Assembly: GCA_002840645.1 (NCBI GenBank)
Contig: PHBO01000005.1
Location: 1 to 64,000 of the forward strand
Direction of reading: 5' to 3'
Source: Candidatus Cloacimonetes bacterium HGW-Cloacimonetes-3
Lineage (GTDB): Bacteria > Cloacimonadota > Cloacimonadia > Cloacimonadales > Cloacimonadaceae
Length of the DNA stretch: 64,000 nucleotides
Each line of letters starts with the position of its first letter. Positions within the stretch are counted from its first letter, which is position 1. The translations under genes were made by a program, and so were the position numbers. The notes below the pieces were generated by a model that searched no databases, was not told where the DNA came from, and worked only from the letters and a program-made list of their open reading frames with translations. Positions 16,090 through 24,075 of this stretch are shown here, piece after piece.

Positions 16090-16124
16090 CAACAGCAAAA
16101 TATCCTCCTAAAACAGCCATAGGG
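16090..16124 (+). repeat. Conserved upstream block, right copy
   Basis: Plus-strand 35-nt block, CAACAGCAAAA to CCTAAAACAGCCATAGGG, matching 12015-12049. It lies 115 nt before the start of the right island-end gene. The DNA between has a small GGCAGT/ACTGCC hairpin. Confidence 0.8.
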
Positions 16125-16238
16125 TTATAAGAAGCAAGTAACCGGTAATTCCGCAGCCGGGTGGCAGTGGCAAGGTCGGCAACTGCCAAGGCAAACGGAG
16201 GCTGGAAGAAGCTTCAATATCCATAGGAGGATAGACCC

Positions 16239-16718
16239 ATGAAAGTATCTTTTGAAAACGGCGTATCCACTTACAGTGGGAAGTACAAAGAAGTGGTGTA
16301 TCAAACATGGTTTCGCGGGCGGCTTTGCTATGCCCGTAAGTATGCGTATCCTGTGTTGGGTGTAACGCATCAGGAAATGAGGGAAATTGCACTTAATCTG
16401 AACACGCTCTACTTAGATGCAGATTCGCGGTATGTAAGCGACCTTAAAGCATACGCGGAGAAGAACAAGCGGGAAAACCTTCCCAAAGTAACCCTTGAAC
16501 TGCACAAAATGCCTTCCTCGAAAGCCTTGTTCATTCATTGTATGTGGGATTGGTATAAGAGCGATCCTACCCATGTGGATTTGAAGACGGTTACGCTTTC
16601 GGATATTGTGACTCTGGATTCACCGGTGCAGACGGTAGCCAAATGCGTGAATGCAGGCTATTTGAAGCGGGTGACGGGTTATGCGGATTACACTCATCCG
16701 ATAGTGGATACTCCCTAA
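16239..16718 (+). CDS. Island-end protein, right copy (unknown family)
   Basis: 159 aa, paralog of the 148-aa protein at 11536-11982 (see there for shared positions). It carries a few more residues in the middle (KNKRENLPKV) and a short PIVDTP tail. Cytoplasmic by prediction. Strong ribosome site AGGAGG 8 nt before the ATG, so it is probably expressed. It is pointed out of the island, as its partner is, and the two enclose the R-M pair. No enzymatic motif is visible. Candidate roles would be a DNA-binding or maintenance protein of the island; I have no sequence proof of either. Confidence 0.7.
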   Translation: MKVSFENGVSTYSGKYKEVVYQTWFRGRLCYARKYAYPVLGVTHQEMREIALNLNTLYLDADSRYVSDLKAYAEKNKRENLPKVTLELHKMPSSKALFIHCMWDWYKSDPTHVDLKTVTLSDIVTLDSPVQTVAKCVNAGYLKRVTGYADYTHPIVDTP

Positions 16719-16734
16719 TTAGCGCGGAAAAACA

Positions 16735-16768
16735 AACAGGGTGCAGAGGGATTGTTCTGCACCCTGTT
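16735..16768. terminator. Bidirectional terminator at the right island edge
   Basis: A perfect 12-bp stem, AACAGGGTGCAG / CTGCACCCTGTT, with a 10-nt loop, between convergent genes. It separates the island from the ABC transporter operon. Confidence 0.8.
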
Positions 16769-16787
16769 ATGTGTTTATGTGATATTG

Positions 16788-17642
16788 TTAACTAAGCTCT
16801 CTGTTGCGATACAGCCAGCCGCCTGCGATGAAGAAGATCACACTGTAGATGCATCTCATCAGCGTATCAAGATCAAACAAGTTTGACCATTGACTTTCGA
16901 TAATGGCGTTCAATTGGGATACTCCCAGCGTCATAGTGTTAACGTTCATCTCGGGAGAGATTGTGGCAAGGCGCAGGATATATGCAAGCAGAGATGGAAT
17001 ATGCAATCCGGCAGTGTAATTCAAAATGCTTATTGCGGCTTGGATGGCGATGATCAGCAGCGTTCCCATGAAAAAGGATTTGCGCTTGAATAAACCAGCA
17101 AAGAACCAGTACATGGAGCTAACAAATAATAGGGTGAATATCAGCTTGATAAGCGTTTGTGCCCAGGCGGTTATGCCGAAATACATATGCGCACCAGTGT
17201 AGTAACCTATGATTAAGGATATGCCGATGCTGTTTATAAGGGAGATTAGGCTTAGCAGAATTATCGTGCCTAAGGTCATGAACAGGTATTTTGAGATCAG
17301 GATTTTCCCGATGCAAACGGGCTGTGATAGATGCAGAATCTCGCATTTGCGTTTGAATCCTCCGTTAAGTAAGCTGTCTGCAAGAATCATGGCAGAAATC
17401 ATGGCTACACTTCCAAGTGCTGCCAAAGAACCGGCAGAGGCGGTGTATAATATCATGCTTTCCAAGCCTGCGGGGACGTTGTGAGCCGTGAATTGCGCTT
17501 GCAAGGGATTGCCTTTGATGAGGTTTATGATAAGTCCTATTAAGCCAATAGCGTAAACTCCGCCGGCAAACCACAGGGGAGTAAGCAGTGTTATCCGGTT
17601 TGTGTACCATTCTTTCTTTAGTAATGCGTGGAATTGCTTCAT
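16788..17642 (-). CDS. ABC transporter permease (ABC-2 type, YtrA-linked)
   Basis: 284 aa with about six predicted membrane segments and no ATPase motif. The N-terminus (MKQFHALLKKEWYTNR) is the usual start of ABC-2 permeases that sit next to GntR/ATPase pairs. The segment LADSLLNGGFKRKCEILHLSQP resembles the loop found before the third helix in this class. Last gene of the three-gene unit, with a 4-nt ATGA overlap with the ATPase. Such systems usually respond to envelope stress or antimicrobial peptides; the substrate here is unknown. Confidence 0.82.
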   Translation of the reverse strand: MKQFHALLKKEWYTNRITLLTPLWFAGGVYAIGLIGLIINLIKGNPLQAQFTAHNVPAGLESMILYTASAGSLAALGSVAMISAMILADSLLNGGFKRKCEILHLSQPVCIGKILISKYLFMTLGTIILLSLISLINSIGISLIIGYYTGAHMYFGITAWAQTLIKLIFTLLFVSSMYWFFAGLFKRKSFFMGTLLIIAIQAAISILNYTAGLHIPSLLAYILRLATISPEMNVNTMTLGVSQLNAIIESQWSNLFDLDTLMRCIYSVIFFIAGGWLYRNRELS

Positions 17643-18487
17643 TTGTTACCTCCTACCACAGCTAAGAATATATCTGCAAGATTAGCCCTGCTGTATGTTG
17701 CTCCCTCAATTTCCACGGTGGAAGGCAGCACGGCACTGATGAATCCCAGGGTTTTGGATGTTACTTTGGGCTGATGTGCGTTTAGCTCTTCTGCACGGTC
17801 AATAGGCAGAGTAAGGATGCGAAAGCGGGATTTTAAGGTTTCCACTTCTTCGTGGAGAAGGATGCGCCCTTCGTCTATGAAGATAATTTCCTGCAGTAGG
17901 TCTTCCACTTCCTCTACCTGATGTGTGGAGATAAGGATGCTTTTATTTTCGTCGAAGAACTCACCCAGTATGGTGCTGAAGAATTCCTTGCGGAATGCTA
18001 TGTCCAAACCGAGAGTGGGTTCATCCAGCAGCAGAAAGTTTACATCCAGGGAAAGTGTGATCAGCAGGTATAATTTGGTCTTCATGCCCTTGGAGAGCTT
18101 GGAGACTTTCTTATTCAGGGGAAGGTTGCTTATGCTGAACAGTTTATCGGCAAGAACGTCATTCCAGCGGGAGTTTACGTTCTTGATGTATTCCATTGTC
18201 TGTTGCACGGTAAGCCTATCATCTAAACCACTTACATCCGGGATGAAGGCAACATGCTCGAATATACGGTGATCGCGGTGCTTCAGCAGGGTGTCGTCTA
18301 ACAATACTTCGCCTTCGTGAGCCAGGAACCCGAGCATACAGCGCATTAAGGTACTCTTGCCTGCACCGTTCTTGCCGAGTAAGCCGATGATTTTGCCGGG
18401 AGCAAGGCTGAGGCTCACCCTGTCCAATGCCTTGAATTTTCCATAATACTTGGTTACATTTCGTATTTCGTAGCTGGGATTATTCAT
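17639..18487 (-). CDS. ABC transporter ATP-binding protein
   Basis: 282 aa from the ATG at 18487, chosen because GGAGG lies 4-5 nt upstream; the ATG at 18499 has no such site. Walker A GLLGKNGAGKST, signature LSKGM (in place of LSGGQ), Walker B FLLLDEPTLGLD and switch His (ISTHQ) are present. The LSKGM form is common in this exporter subfamily. It powers the permease encoded downstream. Its start overlaps the repressor gene by 8 nt. Confidence 0.9.
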   Translation of the reverse strand: MNNPSYEIRNVTKYYGKFKALDRVSLSLAPGKIIGLLGKNGAGKSTLMRCMLGFLAHEGEVLLDDTLLKHRDHRIFEHVAFIPDVSGLDDRLTVQQTMEYIKNVNSRWNDVLADKLFSISNLPLNKKVSKLSKGMKTKLYLLITLSLDVNFLLLDEPTLGLDIAFRKEFFSTILGEFFDENKSILISTHQVEEVEDLLQEIIFIDEGRILLHEEVETLKSRFRILTLPIDRAEELNAHQPKVTSKTLGFISAVLPSTVEIEGATYSRANLADIFLAVVGGNK

Positions 18488-18854
18488 CTTTTCCTCCATA
18501 AATGGTATCGATGATAGTAGTTATTTGCTGTTTGGGCAGATCGAGCTGCTTCGCCATAAGAATGGTGGGTTGCAGGGTCTCGGTGATAAAATCCTTGCTG
18601 CGGGTGCTGATGATTAGCTTCCTTGCACCGGGAGATACATAGATTCCTACGCCGCGCTTCTTGTAGAGAATAGCTTCATCTACCAGCGCACCGATGGCAT
18701 TGCTCACGGTGATAGGATTCAGGCTGTAATCTTTAGCCATGTTTCTTAGCGAAGGCATGGCATCATTATCACATAGCACACCGCTTAAGATTAGCTCTTC
18801 AATGTGCTTACGCAATTGAAGATAGAGGGGCGAGTCTTCGTTGAACATCTTCAT
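18480..18854 (-). CDS. GntR-family regulator, YtrA type
   Basis: 124 aa: winged helix-turn-helix (about residues 8-75, with PSLRNMAKDYSLNPITVSNAIGAL as the recognition part and GVGIYV as the wing), then a short helical tail of about 45 residues for dimerisation. The small tail is diagnostic of the YtrA subfamily, which controls linked ABC exporters. First gene of the operon; probably represses it. GAGGT precedes the ATG. Confidence 0.88.
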   Translation of the reverse strand: MKMFNEDSPLYLQLRKHIEELILSGVLCDNDAMPSLRNMAKDYSLNPITVSNAIGALVDEAILYKKRGVGIYVSPGARKLIISTRSKDFITETLQPTILMAKQLDLPKQQITTIIDTIYGGKDE

Positions 18855-18884
18855 TATTACCTCTTTTCTGAATGAGTGTTAGTG

Positions 18885-18935
18885 ATTACCGTCATGGTGT
18901 AGTGGTCATGTAATACAGTGGCACATATCTGTCAA
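18885..18935 (-). promoter_or_regulatory. Candidate promoter and operator of the GntR/ABC operon
   Basis: On the minus strand TTGACA (18930-18935), a 17-nt spacer and TACATG (18907-18912). An inverted repeat with ATTAC (18885-18889) and GTAAT (18910-18914) at its ends, and CATG in each arm, covers the -10 region and start, a sensible place for autorepression by the GntR protein. Confidence 0.4.
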
Positions 18936-19060
18936 GAAGAATCTGCTAAATTTGGTAAATTGGTTCCGGTAGTGGATGCTTAAACCTTTAATAATGTGAT
19001 AATTGACGGGTTTGATGTGTGTATGCAGCAAATAAAGTGGATTTTAGCTCAAGAAATAGT

Positions 19061-19090
19061 TTGACAGAATAGCAAGAATAAAAGCTTTAT
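19061..19090 (+). promoter_or_regulatory. Candidate promoter of the vor operon
   Basis: TTGACA (19061-19066), an 18-nt spacer and CTTTAT (19085-19090), about 40 nt before the ferredoxin start. A motif match only. Confidence 0.35.
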
Positions 19091-19128
19091 CACGTTAGTC
19101 GAAAATCAACAAAAAAAGGAGTACAACC

Positions 19129-19332
19129 ATGCCCAGAATGACGGTTGACCCAAACTATTGTAAAGGCTGTGGTCTTTGCATTGCTGCTTGCCCCAAGAAG
19201 ATAATTCGCTTCTCGGAAAACATCAATGCCAAAGGCTATAACTATGCCGAATGTTTCGAGCAGGATAAGTGCATCGCCTGCAAAATGTGTTACGTTACTT
19301 GCCCGGATGTGGCAATAACAATCGAGAAGTGA
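19129..19332 (+). CDS. 2-oxoacid:ferredoxin oxidoreductase, ferredoxin (delta) subunit
   Basis: 67 aa with two [4Fe-4S] motifs, CKGCGLCIAACP and CIACKMCYVTCP. It is the small iron-sulfur subunit of the four-subunit oxidoreductase whose other chains follow within 7, 12 and 0 nt. It passes electrons from the thiamine centre to soluble ferredoxin. A strong AAAGGAG site precedes the ATG. Confidence 0.93.
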   Translation: MPRMTVDPNYCKGCGLCIAACPKKIIRFSENINAKGYNYAECFEQDKCIACKMCYVTCPDVAITIEK

Positions 19333-19339
19333 GGAAAGA

Positions 19340-20422
19340 ATGGCGAAGATACTAATGAAAGGTAATGAAGCAGTAGCAGAAGCAGCCATCCGATCCGGAT
19401 GCAGATTGTATTTTGCCTATCCGATTACTCCTCAAAGTGAGTTGATCGAATACATGGCAAAAATGATGCCCAAGGTAGGCGGAACATTCTTACAAGCAGA
19501 AAGCGAAGTAGCAGCCATAAATATGGTTTACGGAGCAGCGGGCTGTGGGAAAAGAGTAATGACATCCTCCTCCTCACCGGGTATATCTCTTAAAATGGAA
19601 GGGATATCTTACATAGCAGGTGCAGAACTACCTTGCGTGATTGTTAATGTGCAGCGTGGCGGACCCGGCTTAGGAGATATTCAACCCGCACAAGGTGATT
19701 ATTTTCAGGCTACAAAAGGTGGGGGACATGGTGATTATCGTACTATCGTTCTTGCACCTAATTCCGTGCAGGAATTTGCCGATATGGCAAGCGAGGCTTT
19801 TGAGCTTGCAGATAAATACCGCACCCCTGTAATGATACTGGCAGACGGTATGCTGGGACAGATGATGGAACCAGTGGAATTCAAAACTCCTAAAACTCAG
19901 GAGGAAATGGACGAGCTTGGTAATCAGCATAACTCCTGGTGTATTCGCCCTAACGAAGACGGGGATAAAAAACATCATCATGAGATAAACTCTCTGGAAA
20001 TTGATCCGCATGTGCTGGAGCAACATGTGAACGAGTTATACGAAAAATATGCCGTGATAGAAGATAAAGAAATCCGCTACGAAAGCTATAATGTATGTGA
20101 TGATAATGAAGTTCTTTGTGTAGCCTGGGGAACATCCAGCCGGATAGTGAAATCTGCCATAAACGAGCTAAAGGCAGAAGGAAAGAATGTTGGTTTGATA
20201 AGACCTATCACTGTATGGCCCTACCCCTACGAAGCTGTGAAGAATGCCCTGGGTAAAAAGGTGAAGAGCGTATATGTATTCGAACTGAATACAGGACAGA
20301 TGCTGGATGACGTGAAGATCGCCGTGGAAGGAAAAGTCCCGGTGGAATTCTGGGGAAAAGTGGGCGGAATTGTATTCACCCCAGCAGAGATAAAAGCCAA
20401 GCTGGAAGCTTGTTTTAAGTAA
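19340..20422 (+). CDS. vorB: 2-oxoisovalerate-type 2-oxoacid:ferredoxin oxidoreductase, alpha subunit
   Basis: 360 aa. The opening MAKILMKGNEAVAEAAIRSGCRLYFAYPITPQ is the VorB pattern (3-methyl-2-oxobutanoate dehydrogenase). Further family motifs: AESEVAAINMVYGAAGCGKRVMTSSSSPG and VQRGGPGLGDIQPAQGDY. Vor enzymes oxidise branched-chain 2-oxoacids with CoA to acyl-CoA, CO2 and reduced ferredoxin, as in amino-acid fermentation. The closely related 2-oxoglutarate (Kor) enzymes cannot be fully ruled out by eye, so the substrate is a family-level call. Confidence 0.9.
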   Translation: MAKILMKGNEAVAEAAIRSGCRLYFAYPITPQSELIEYMAKMMPKVGGTFLQAESEVAAINMVYGAAGCGKRVMTSSSSPGISLKMEGISYIAGAELPCVIVNVQRGGPGLGDIQPAQGDYFQATKGGGHGDYRTIVLAPNSVQEFADMASEAFELADKYRTPVMILADGMLGQMMEPVEFKTPKTQEEMDELGNQHNSWCIRPNEDGDKKHHHEINSLEIDPHVLEQHVNELYEKYAVIEDKEIRYESYNVCDDNEVLCVAWGTSSRIVKSAINELKAEGKNVGLIRPITVWPYPYEAVKNALGKKVKSVYVFELNTGQMLDDVKIAVEGKVPVEFWGKVGGIVFTPAEIKAKLEACFK

Positions 20423-20434
20423 GGAGGAAAAGAA

Positions 20435-21184
20435 ATGGAAATAATCGCAAAAAGACCGGAATCGCTTACTAAAACTCCCTTCACATACTGTCCAGGCTGC
20501 CTGCATGGTGTGGCACACCGTTTGATTGCAGAAGCAATAGAAGAATTTGGCATGACTAATCAAATGACTGGGGTAGCGCCTGTTGGCTGCTCTGTATTTG
20601 CTTATAAGTTCTTCAATTTCGATATGGCTCAGGCAGCGCATGGACGTGCTCCTGCTGTAGCAACCGGAATGAAACGGGCAAGACCTGATATGAATGTATT
20701 CACCTATCAGGGTGATGGTGATCTCGCTGCTATTGGTACTGCCGAAATAGTGCATGCTGCCAACCGTGGTGAGCATATCAGTGTGTTCTTTGTGAACAAT
20801 GCTATATATGGTATGACCGGTGGTCAGATGGCTCCTACCACGCTACCCAATATGAAAACAACTACCAGTCCCTATGGCAGAAATACGGACGATATCGGCT
20901 TCCCAATCCGAGTAAGTGAGCTGATTGCTACTTTGATTGCGCCCTATTATATTGAACGTGTGTCCCTGCTTAGCCCGGCAGATATTCTTAAGGCAAAGAA
21001 AGCTGTTACAAAAGCTATCAAATATAACAAGGAAGGAAGGGGCTTTACGTTTGTGGAGCTAATCAGCACCTGTCCCACTAACTGGGGCATAGACCCGCTG
21101 AAATCCAGAGATTGGGCTAAAGAGAACATGCTTCCCTTCTTCAAAGTAGGTTGTCTGCGCGATAAGGGCGAGGGAGTGGAATAA
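20435..21184 (+). CDS. 2-oxoacid:ferredoxin oxidoreductase, beta (TPP) subunit
   Basis: 249 aa. Thiamine-diphosphate chain: CPGC near residue 25, TPP/Mg motif GDGDLAAIG followed by NNAIYGMTGGQ. Works as the catalytic partner of the alpha subunit. GGAGG precedes the ATG; its last base is shared with the first of the gamma gene (stop TAA-TG). Typical length for Vor/Kor beta chains. Confidence 0.92.
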   Translation: MEIIAKRPESLTKTPFTYCPGCLHGVAHRLIAEAIEEFGMTNQMTGVAPVGCSVFAYKFFNFDMAQAAHGRAPAVATGMKRARPDMNVFTYQGDGDLAAIGTAEIVHAANRGEHISVFFVNNAIYGMTGGQMAPTTLPNMKTTTSPYGRNTDDIGFPIRVSELIATLIAPYYIERVSLLSPADILKAKKAVTKAIKYNKEGRGFTFVELISTCPTNWGIDPLKSRDWAKENMLPFFKVGCLRDKGEGVE

Positions 21185-21723
21185 TGAAGACAGAACTTAT
21201 TTGTGCCGGATTCGGAGGACAAGGTGTCCTCACTATTGGTAAATTTATCGCCAAAGCAGGAATGAAAGAAGGCAAGAATGTATCCTGGTTGCCTTCCTAC
21301 GGACCGGAAATGAGAGGCGGTACTGCTAATGTTTCCACAGTTGTTGCCGACGAACCGATTGCTTCTCCCATTGTAAGTTATCCCGATATCTTGGTTGCTC
21401 TTAACCAACCTTCCATAGATAAATTTGGTGATAGCGTACGAGAAAACGGAGTTATGATTATTAACACCAATATGTGTCCGCATGGCTGCAAGCGTACTGA
21501 CATTCAGATTATCTCTGCTCCGATGAGCGATATTGCCACAGAGATAGGCAGTCCCATGGTGCTTAATATGATAGCTATCGGAATCATAATCGGTAAAACA
21601 GGCTTGATCAAGTATGAGACCATGGAAGAAGACCTTACGTCTTTCATGAAAGCCAAGAACCCGGAGCTGTTAGAGAAGAACCTGATTGCCATTAAACATG
21701 GCATGGAGATTGGTAAACAGTAG
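21184..21723 (+). CDS. 2-oxoacid:ferredoxin oxidoreductase, gamma subunit
   Basis: 179 aa. Starts TELICAGFGGQGVLTIGK, the gamma-subunit nucleotide/CoA-side loop, and carries the usual PSYGPEMRGGTAN motif. It completes the four-subunit enzyme. Last gene of the vor cluster; a repeat-rich 97-bp spacer separates it from the PyrE fusion. Confidence 0.92.
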   Translation: MKTELICAGFGGQGVLTIGKFIAKAGMKEGKNVSWLPSYGPEMRGGTANVSTVVADEPIASPIVSYPDILVALNQPSIDKFGDSVRENGVMIINTNMCPHGCKRTDIQIISAPMSDIATEIGSPMVLNMIAIGIIIGKTGLIKYETMEEDLTSFMKAKNPELLEKNLIAIKHGMEIGKQ

Positions 21724-21730
21724 GTATTTG

Positions 21731-21800
21731 CGTTAGACGTTAGAGGTTAAACGTTTGGCGGTTATATTAGCTACTAACGTTTGACATCTAACGTCTAACC
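21731..21800. repeat. Heptamer hairpin between vor and pyrE genes
   Basis: CGTTAGACGTTAGAGG... on the left and ...CATCTAACGTCTAACC on the right form an imperfect inverted repeat about 70 bp long around an AT-rich loop. It is built from the TTAGACG heptamers seen in the 12-16 kb island. It fills the vor-pyrE spacer and could end vor transcripts. Confidence 0.7.
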
Positions 21801-21820
21801 TACAAGAACGGAGTTGAAAA

Positions 21821-22621
21821 ATGACTGATAACACAATGGTAACCATCGCTAATTACACTAATCCCTTTGAAGCGGAGATTGCAAAAAGCCTCTTGGAGGA
21901 TTTCGGCTTTGAAGTTGTATTGCTAAACGAGCGGATGATGTCCATGTATTCTTCAATTGCCGGGGATATGTATATGATAGAGCTTCAGGTTACTTCCGAT
22001 AAGGAAGCAGAAGCCAAACGTATCTTAACCGAGCTGGAAGATTCGGACTATCTAAACCGCATCCTGACCAGTGAATCAGCATTGTTAGATGGTCATTTTC
22101 AGCTTACTTCCGGTAAGCACAGCAGCAAATATATAGAAAAGATTAAGCTGCTTCAGAATCCCGATGCTACCCATAACATTTGTAAGCGTATGGCAGAGAG
22201 GCTGGCAGATTACGATTTCGATTGTGTGGTTGGTCCGGCTTATGGTGGCATAGTACTTGCTTTCCAGACTGCCTATGTGATGGGTAAATCCTTCCTCTTT
22301 ACACAGCGTATAGATGGGGAAATGAGCATCCGCAGCGGGTTTGATCTCTCCCAGGTAAAGAAAGTAGCCATAATAGAAGATATTCTTTCCACCGGCGGAA
22401 GTGTGAACGAGGTGCTTACCTGTCTGCAAGCCAAAGGTGTGGAAGTTGCAGTTATCGGTGTTATCGTGGATAGAAGCGGAGGCAAGCTGCAGTTTGACGT
22501 CCCTCTTGAAAGCTTACTGTCTGTCGATATTCCTGCCTGGGAAGCCGAAGACTGTGAGCTGTGCAAGGCTGGCGTTCCTCTATACCGCCCCGGGAGCAGC
22601 GACAAACCAATAGACAAATAA
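21821..22621 (+). CDS. pyrE: DUF2007 domain - orotate phosphoribosyltransferase fusion
   Basis: 266 aa, about 70 longer than usual PyrE. Residues 1-70 (VTIANYTNPFEAEIAKSLLEDFGFEVVLLNE... LQVTSDKEAEAKRIL) match the DUF2007 fold, a small alpha/beta domain called putative signal-transducing. From about residue 80 the protein is PyrE: DGHFQLTSGKHSSKYIEK, GPAYGGIVLA, and the PRPP loop VAIIEDILSTGGS. It turns orotate and PRPP into OMP, the step after PyrD. The fused domain may sense something or aid assembly; unknown. A single unbroken frame, start with a plausible site (ACGGAG). Confidence 0.9.
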   Translation: MTDNTMVTIANYTNPFEAEIAKSLLEDFGFEVVLLNERMMSMYSSIAGDMYMIELQVTSDKEAEAKRILTELEDSDYLNRILTSESALLDGHFQLTSGKHSSKYIEKIKLLQNPDATHNICKRMAERLADYDFDCVVGPAYGGIVLAFQTAYVMGKSFLFTQRIDGEMSIRSGFDLSQVKKVAIIEDILSTGGSVNEVLTCLQAKGVEVAVIGVIVDRSGGKLQFDVPLESLLSVDIPAWEAEDCELCKAGVPLYRPGSSDKPIDK

Positions 22622-24075
22622 TGCCAGCAATCAGGATTGTTTCTCTATCACAGCAAGAGACAGAGCATATCCTTGCTGCGTTTAAGTTCTTCCCATTTAC
22701 AAGTGATTGTTCAGTATCTCTACACTTTGTTGCAGGGGATATTGCACCAGAAAGCCATGCGTTACAGCTAAACTTGGTTCCTGCGCAAAGTATCGAAGAG
22801 ATATGCTTGTGTAGTTTTGCACCGGATGACCGCTTAGTTTTTAGCAGCTTGTCAGCTTATAGTGCCTATTGTGAACATAAGAACCTTTCTAAGCATACTC
22901 TGTATGTGCATCCTGAGATGGCAATTTTGGAAGGAAATCCCTTAATAAAAGTGCCCGGCATAGAACTTTGTGTTTTACAAGGAGATGCAGCCCAAGATAC
23001 TATCCCCAAGGACACTGCAATTCACGTTTACCGGGACATGATTCAGTTCAGTAAGAACAAGCAAGCAAACGAGCTGCTAATTACTGCTAATCACAACTTA
23101 AGCTACACTCTTATAAGCATAGATAAAGTGAATTGGGAGATATTTCACCCGGAGCTAAACGCCATAAACCTCGCACTCGAGCTATGGGAAAAACCATTCT
23201 GCCATATTCAATATACTCTGGAGCATGTTCAAAACTTGCTTTCTAATCCTTCCCTATTGCTCAGCCATCCTTATGACATAAAAGGGATTCGGTTTGCCCA
23301 TAAAGCGGATAAACATGCATATTCTTTTTTTGCCATGCATTACGATGAATACATGGCACATGTGGGTTATGACCAATGGGCTAAGAACATAATCGGCTGG
23401 TATAAGCAGTACACGAACATAGCACTGAAGCGCATCCTGGAGCTTGCCTGTGGAACAGCTAATGTGTCCAATCGTTTTGTGTTCCAGGGCTATCATGTGG
23501 ATGCCTGTGATCTGTCTGCTGAAATGCTGCATGTGGCAGATCAGAAAGCAATGAAGCCACACTTGTACCGGGCTTCGTTAACCGACCCCATTCCCGGCAG
23601 GGATTATGAGCTTGTGTTGTGCATGTTCGACAGCGTGAACTACCTTCTGAAGCCTTCTCAGATAACCCAAATGCTGGAGCAGGTTTATACTGCTCTCGCA
23701 GATAAAGGTTTGTTTATTTTTGATATCTCTACGCTGTTCAACAGTGAGGAGAACTTTGCTGATGTATGCAGCTTAAGCCATAATAAAGATAGCTATCTGC
23801 TACATCAGGCATGGTTCGAACCCGTTAAAACCAGACAAAACTCCAGTTTAACCAGTTTTCACAGAGATTTCATTGGCTACAGCTATCAATATGAATTGCA
23901 TAAACAAAGAGTTTACATGTGCACAGACTTGGTTTCTATAATCCACAATTCGCCACTGAAGCTTAAGGCAATTCATAACGCTGAAAGCAAGATTAATTAC
24001 TACCCGCGTCACATAAACGGTATTGATGACAAATACTCCAGATTGTTCTTTATCTTGCAAAAGGAACAGGTTTGA
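22621..24075 (+). CDS. SAM-dependent methyltransferase with unknown N-terminal half
   Basis: 484 aa from the ATG that overlaps the pyrE stop (TAATG). The C-terminal half is a class I methyltransferase: motif I ILELACGTANVSNRF, acidic D after beta-2 (DACDLS), motif YELVLCMFDSVNYL and motif ALADKGLFIFDIST. It resembles the small-molecule methylases of the YdfC/SmtA type. Residues 1 to about 230 are not recognised; no membrane segment. The gene overlaps both neighbours (pyrE by 1 nt, rnhB by 4 nt), so it is firmly in the same transcript. The substrate is unknown. Confidence 0.72.
   Translation: MPAIRIVSLSQQETEHILAAFKFFPFTSDCSVSLHFVAGDIAPESHALQLNLVPAQSIEEICLCSFAPDDRLVFSSLSAYSAYCEHKNLSKHTLYVHPEMAILEGNPLIKVPGIELCVLQGDAAQDTIPKDTAIHVYRDMIQFSKNKQANELLITANHNLSYTLISIDKVNWEIFHPELNAINLALELWEKPFCHIQYTLEHVQNLLSNPSLLLSHPYDIKGIRFAHKADKHAYSFFAMHYDEYMAHVGYDQWAKNIIGWYKQYTNIALKRILELACGTANVSNRFVFQGYHVDACDLSAEMLHVADQKAMKPHLYRASLTDPIPGRDYELVLCMFDSVNYLLKPSQITQMLEQVYTALADKGLFIFDISTLFNSEENFADVCSLSHNKDSYLLHQAWFEPVKTRQNSSLTSFHRDFIGYSYQYELHKQRVYMCTDLVSIIHNSPLKLKAIHNAESKINYYPRHINGIDDKYSRLFFILQKEQV

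Noticed and set aside
23812-23830. tRNA T-loop-like GGTTCGAACCC
   Set aside because: It lies within the methyltransferase coding frame and has no cloverleaf around it. No tRNA gene was found in the window.
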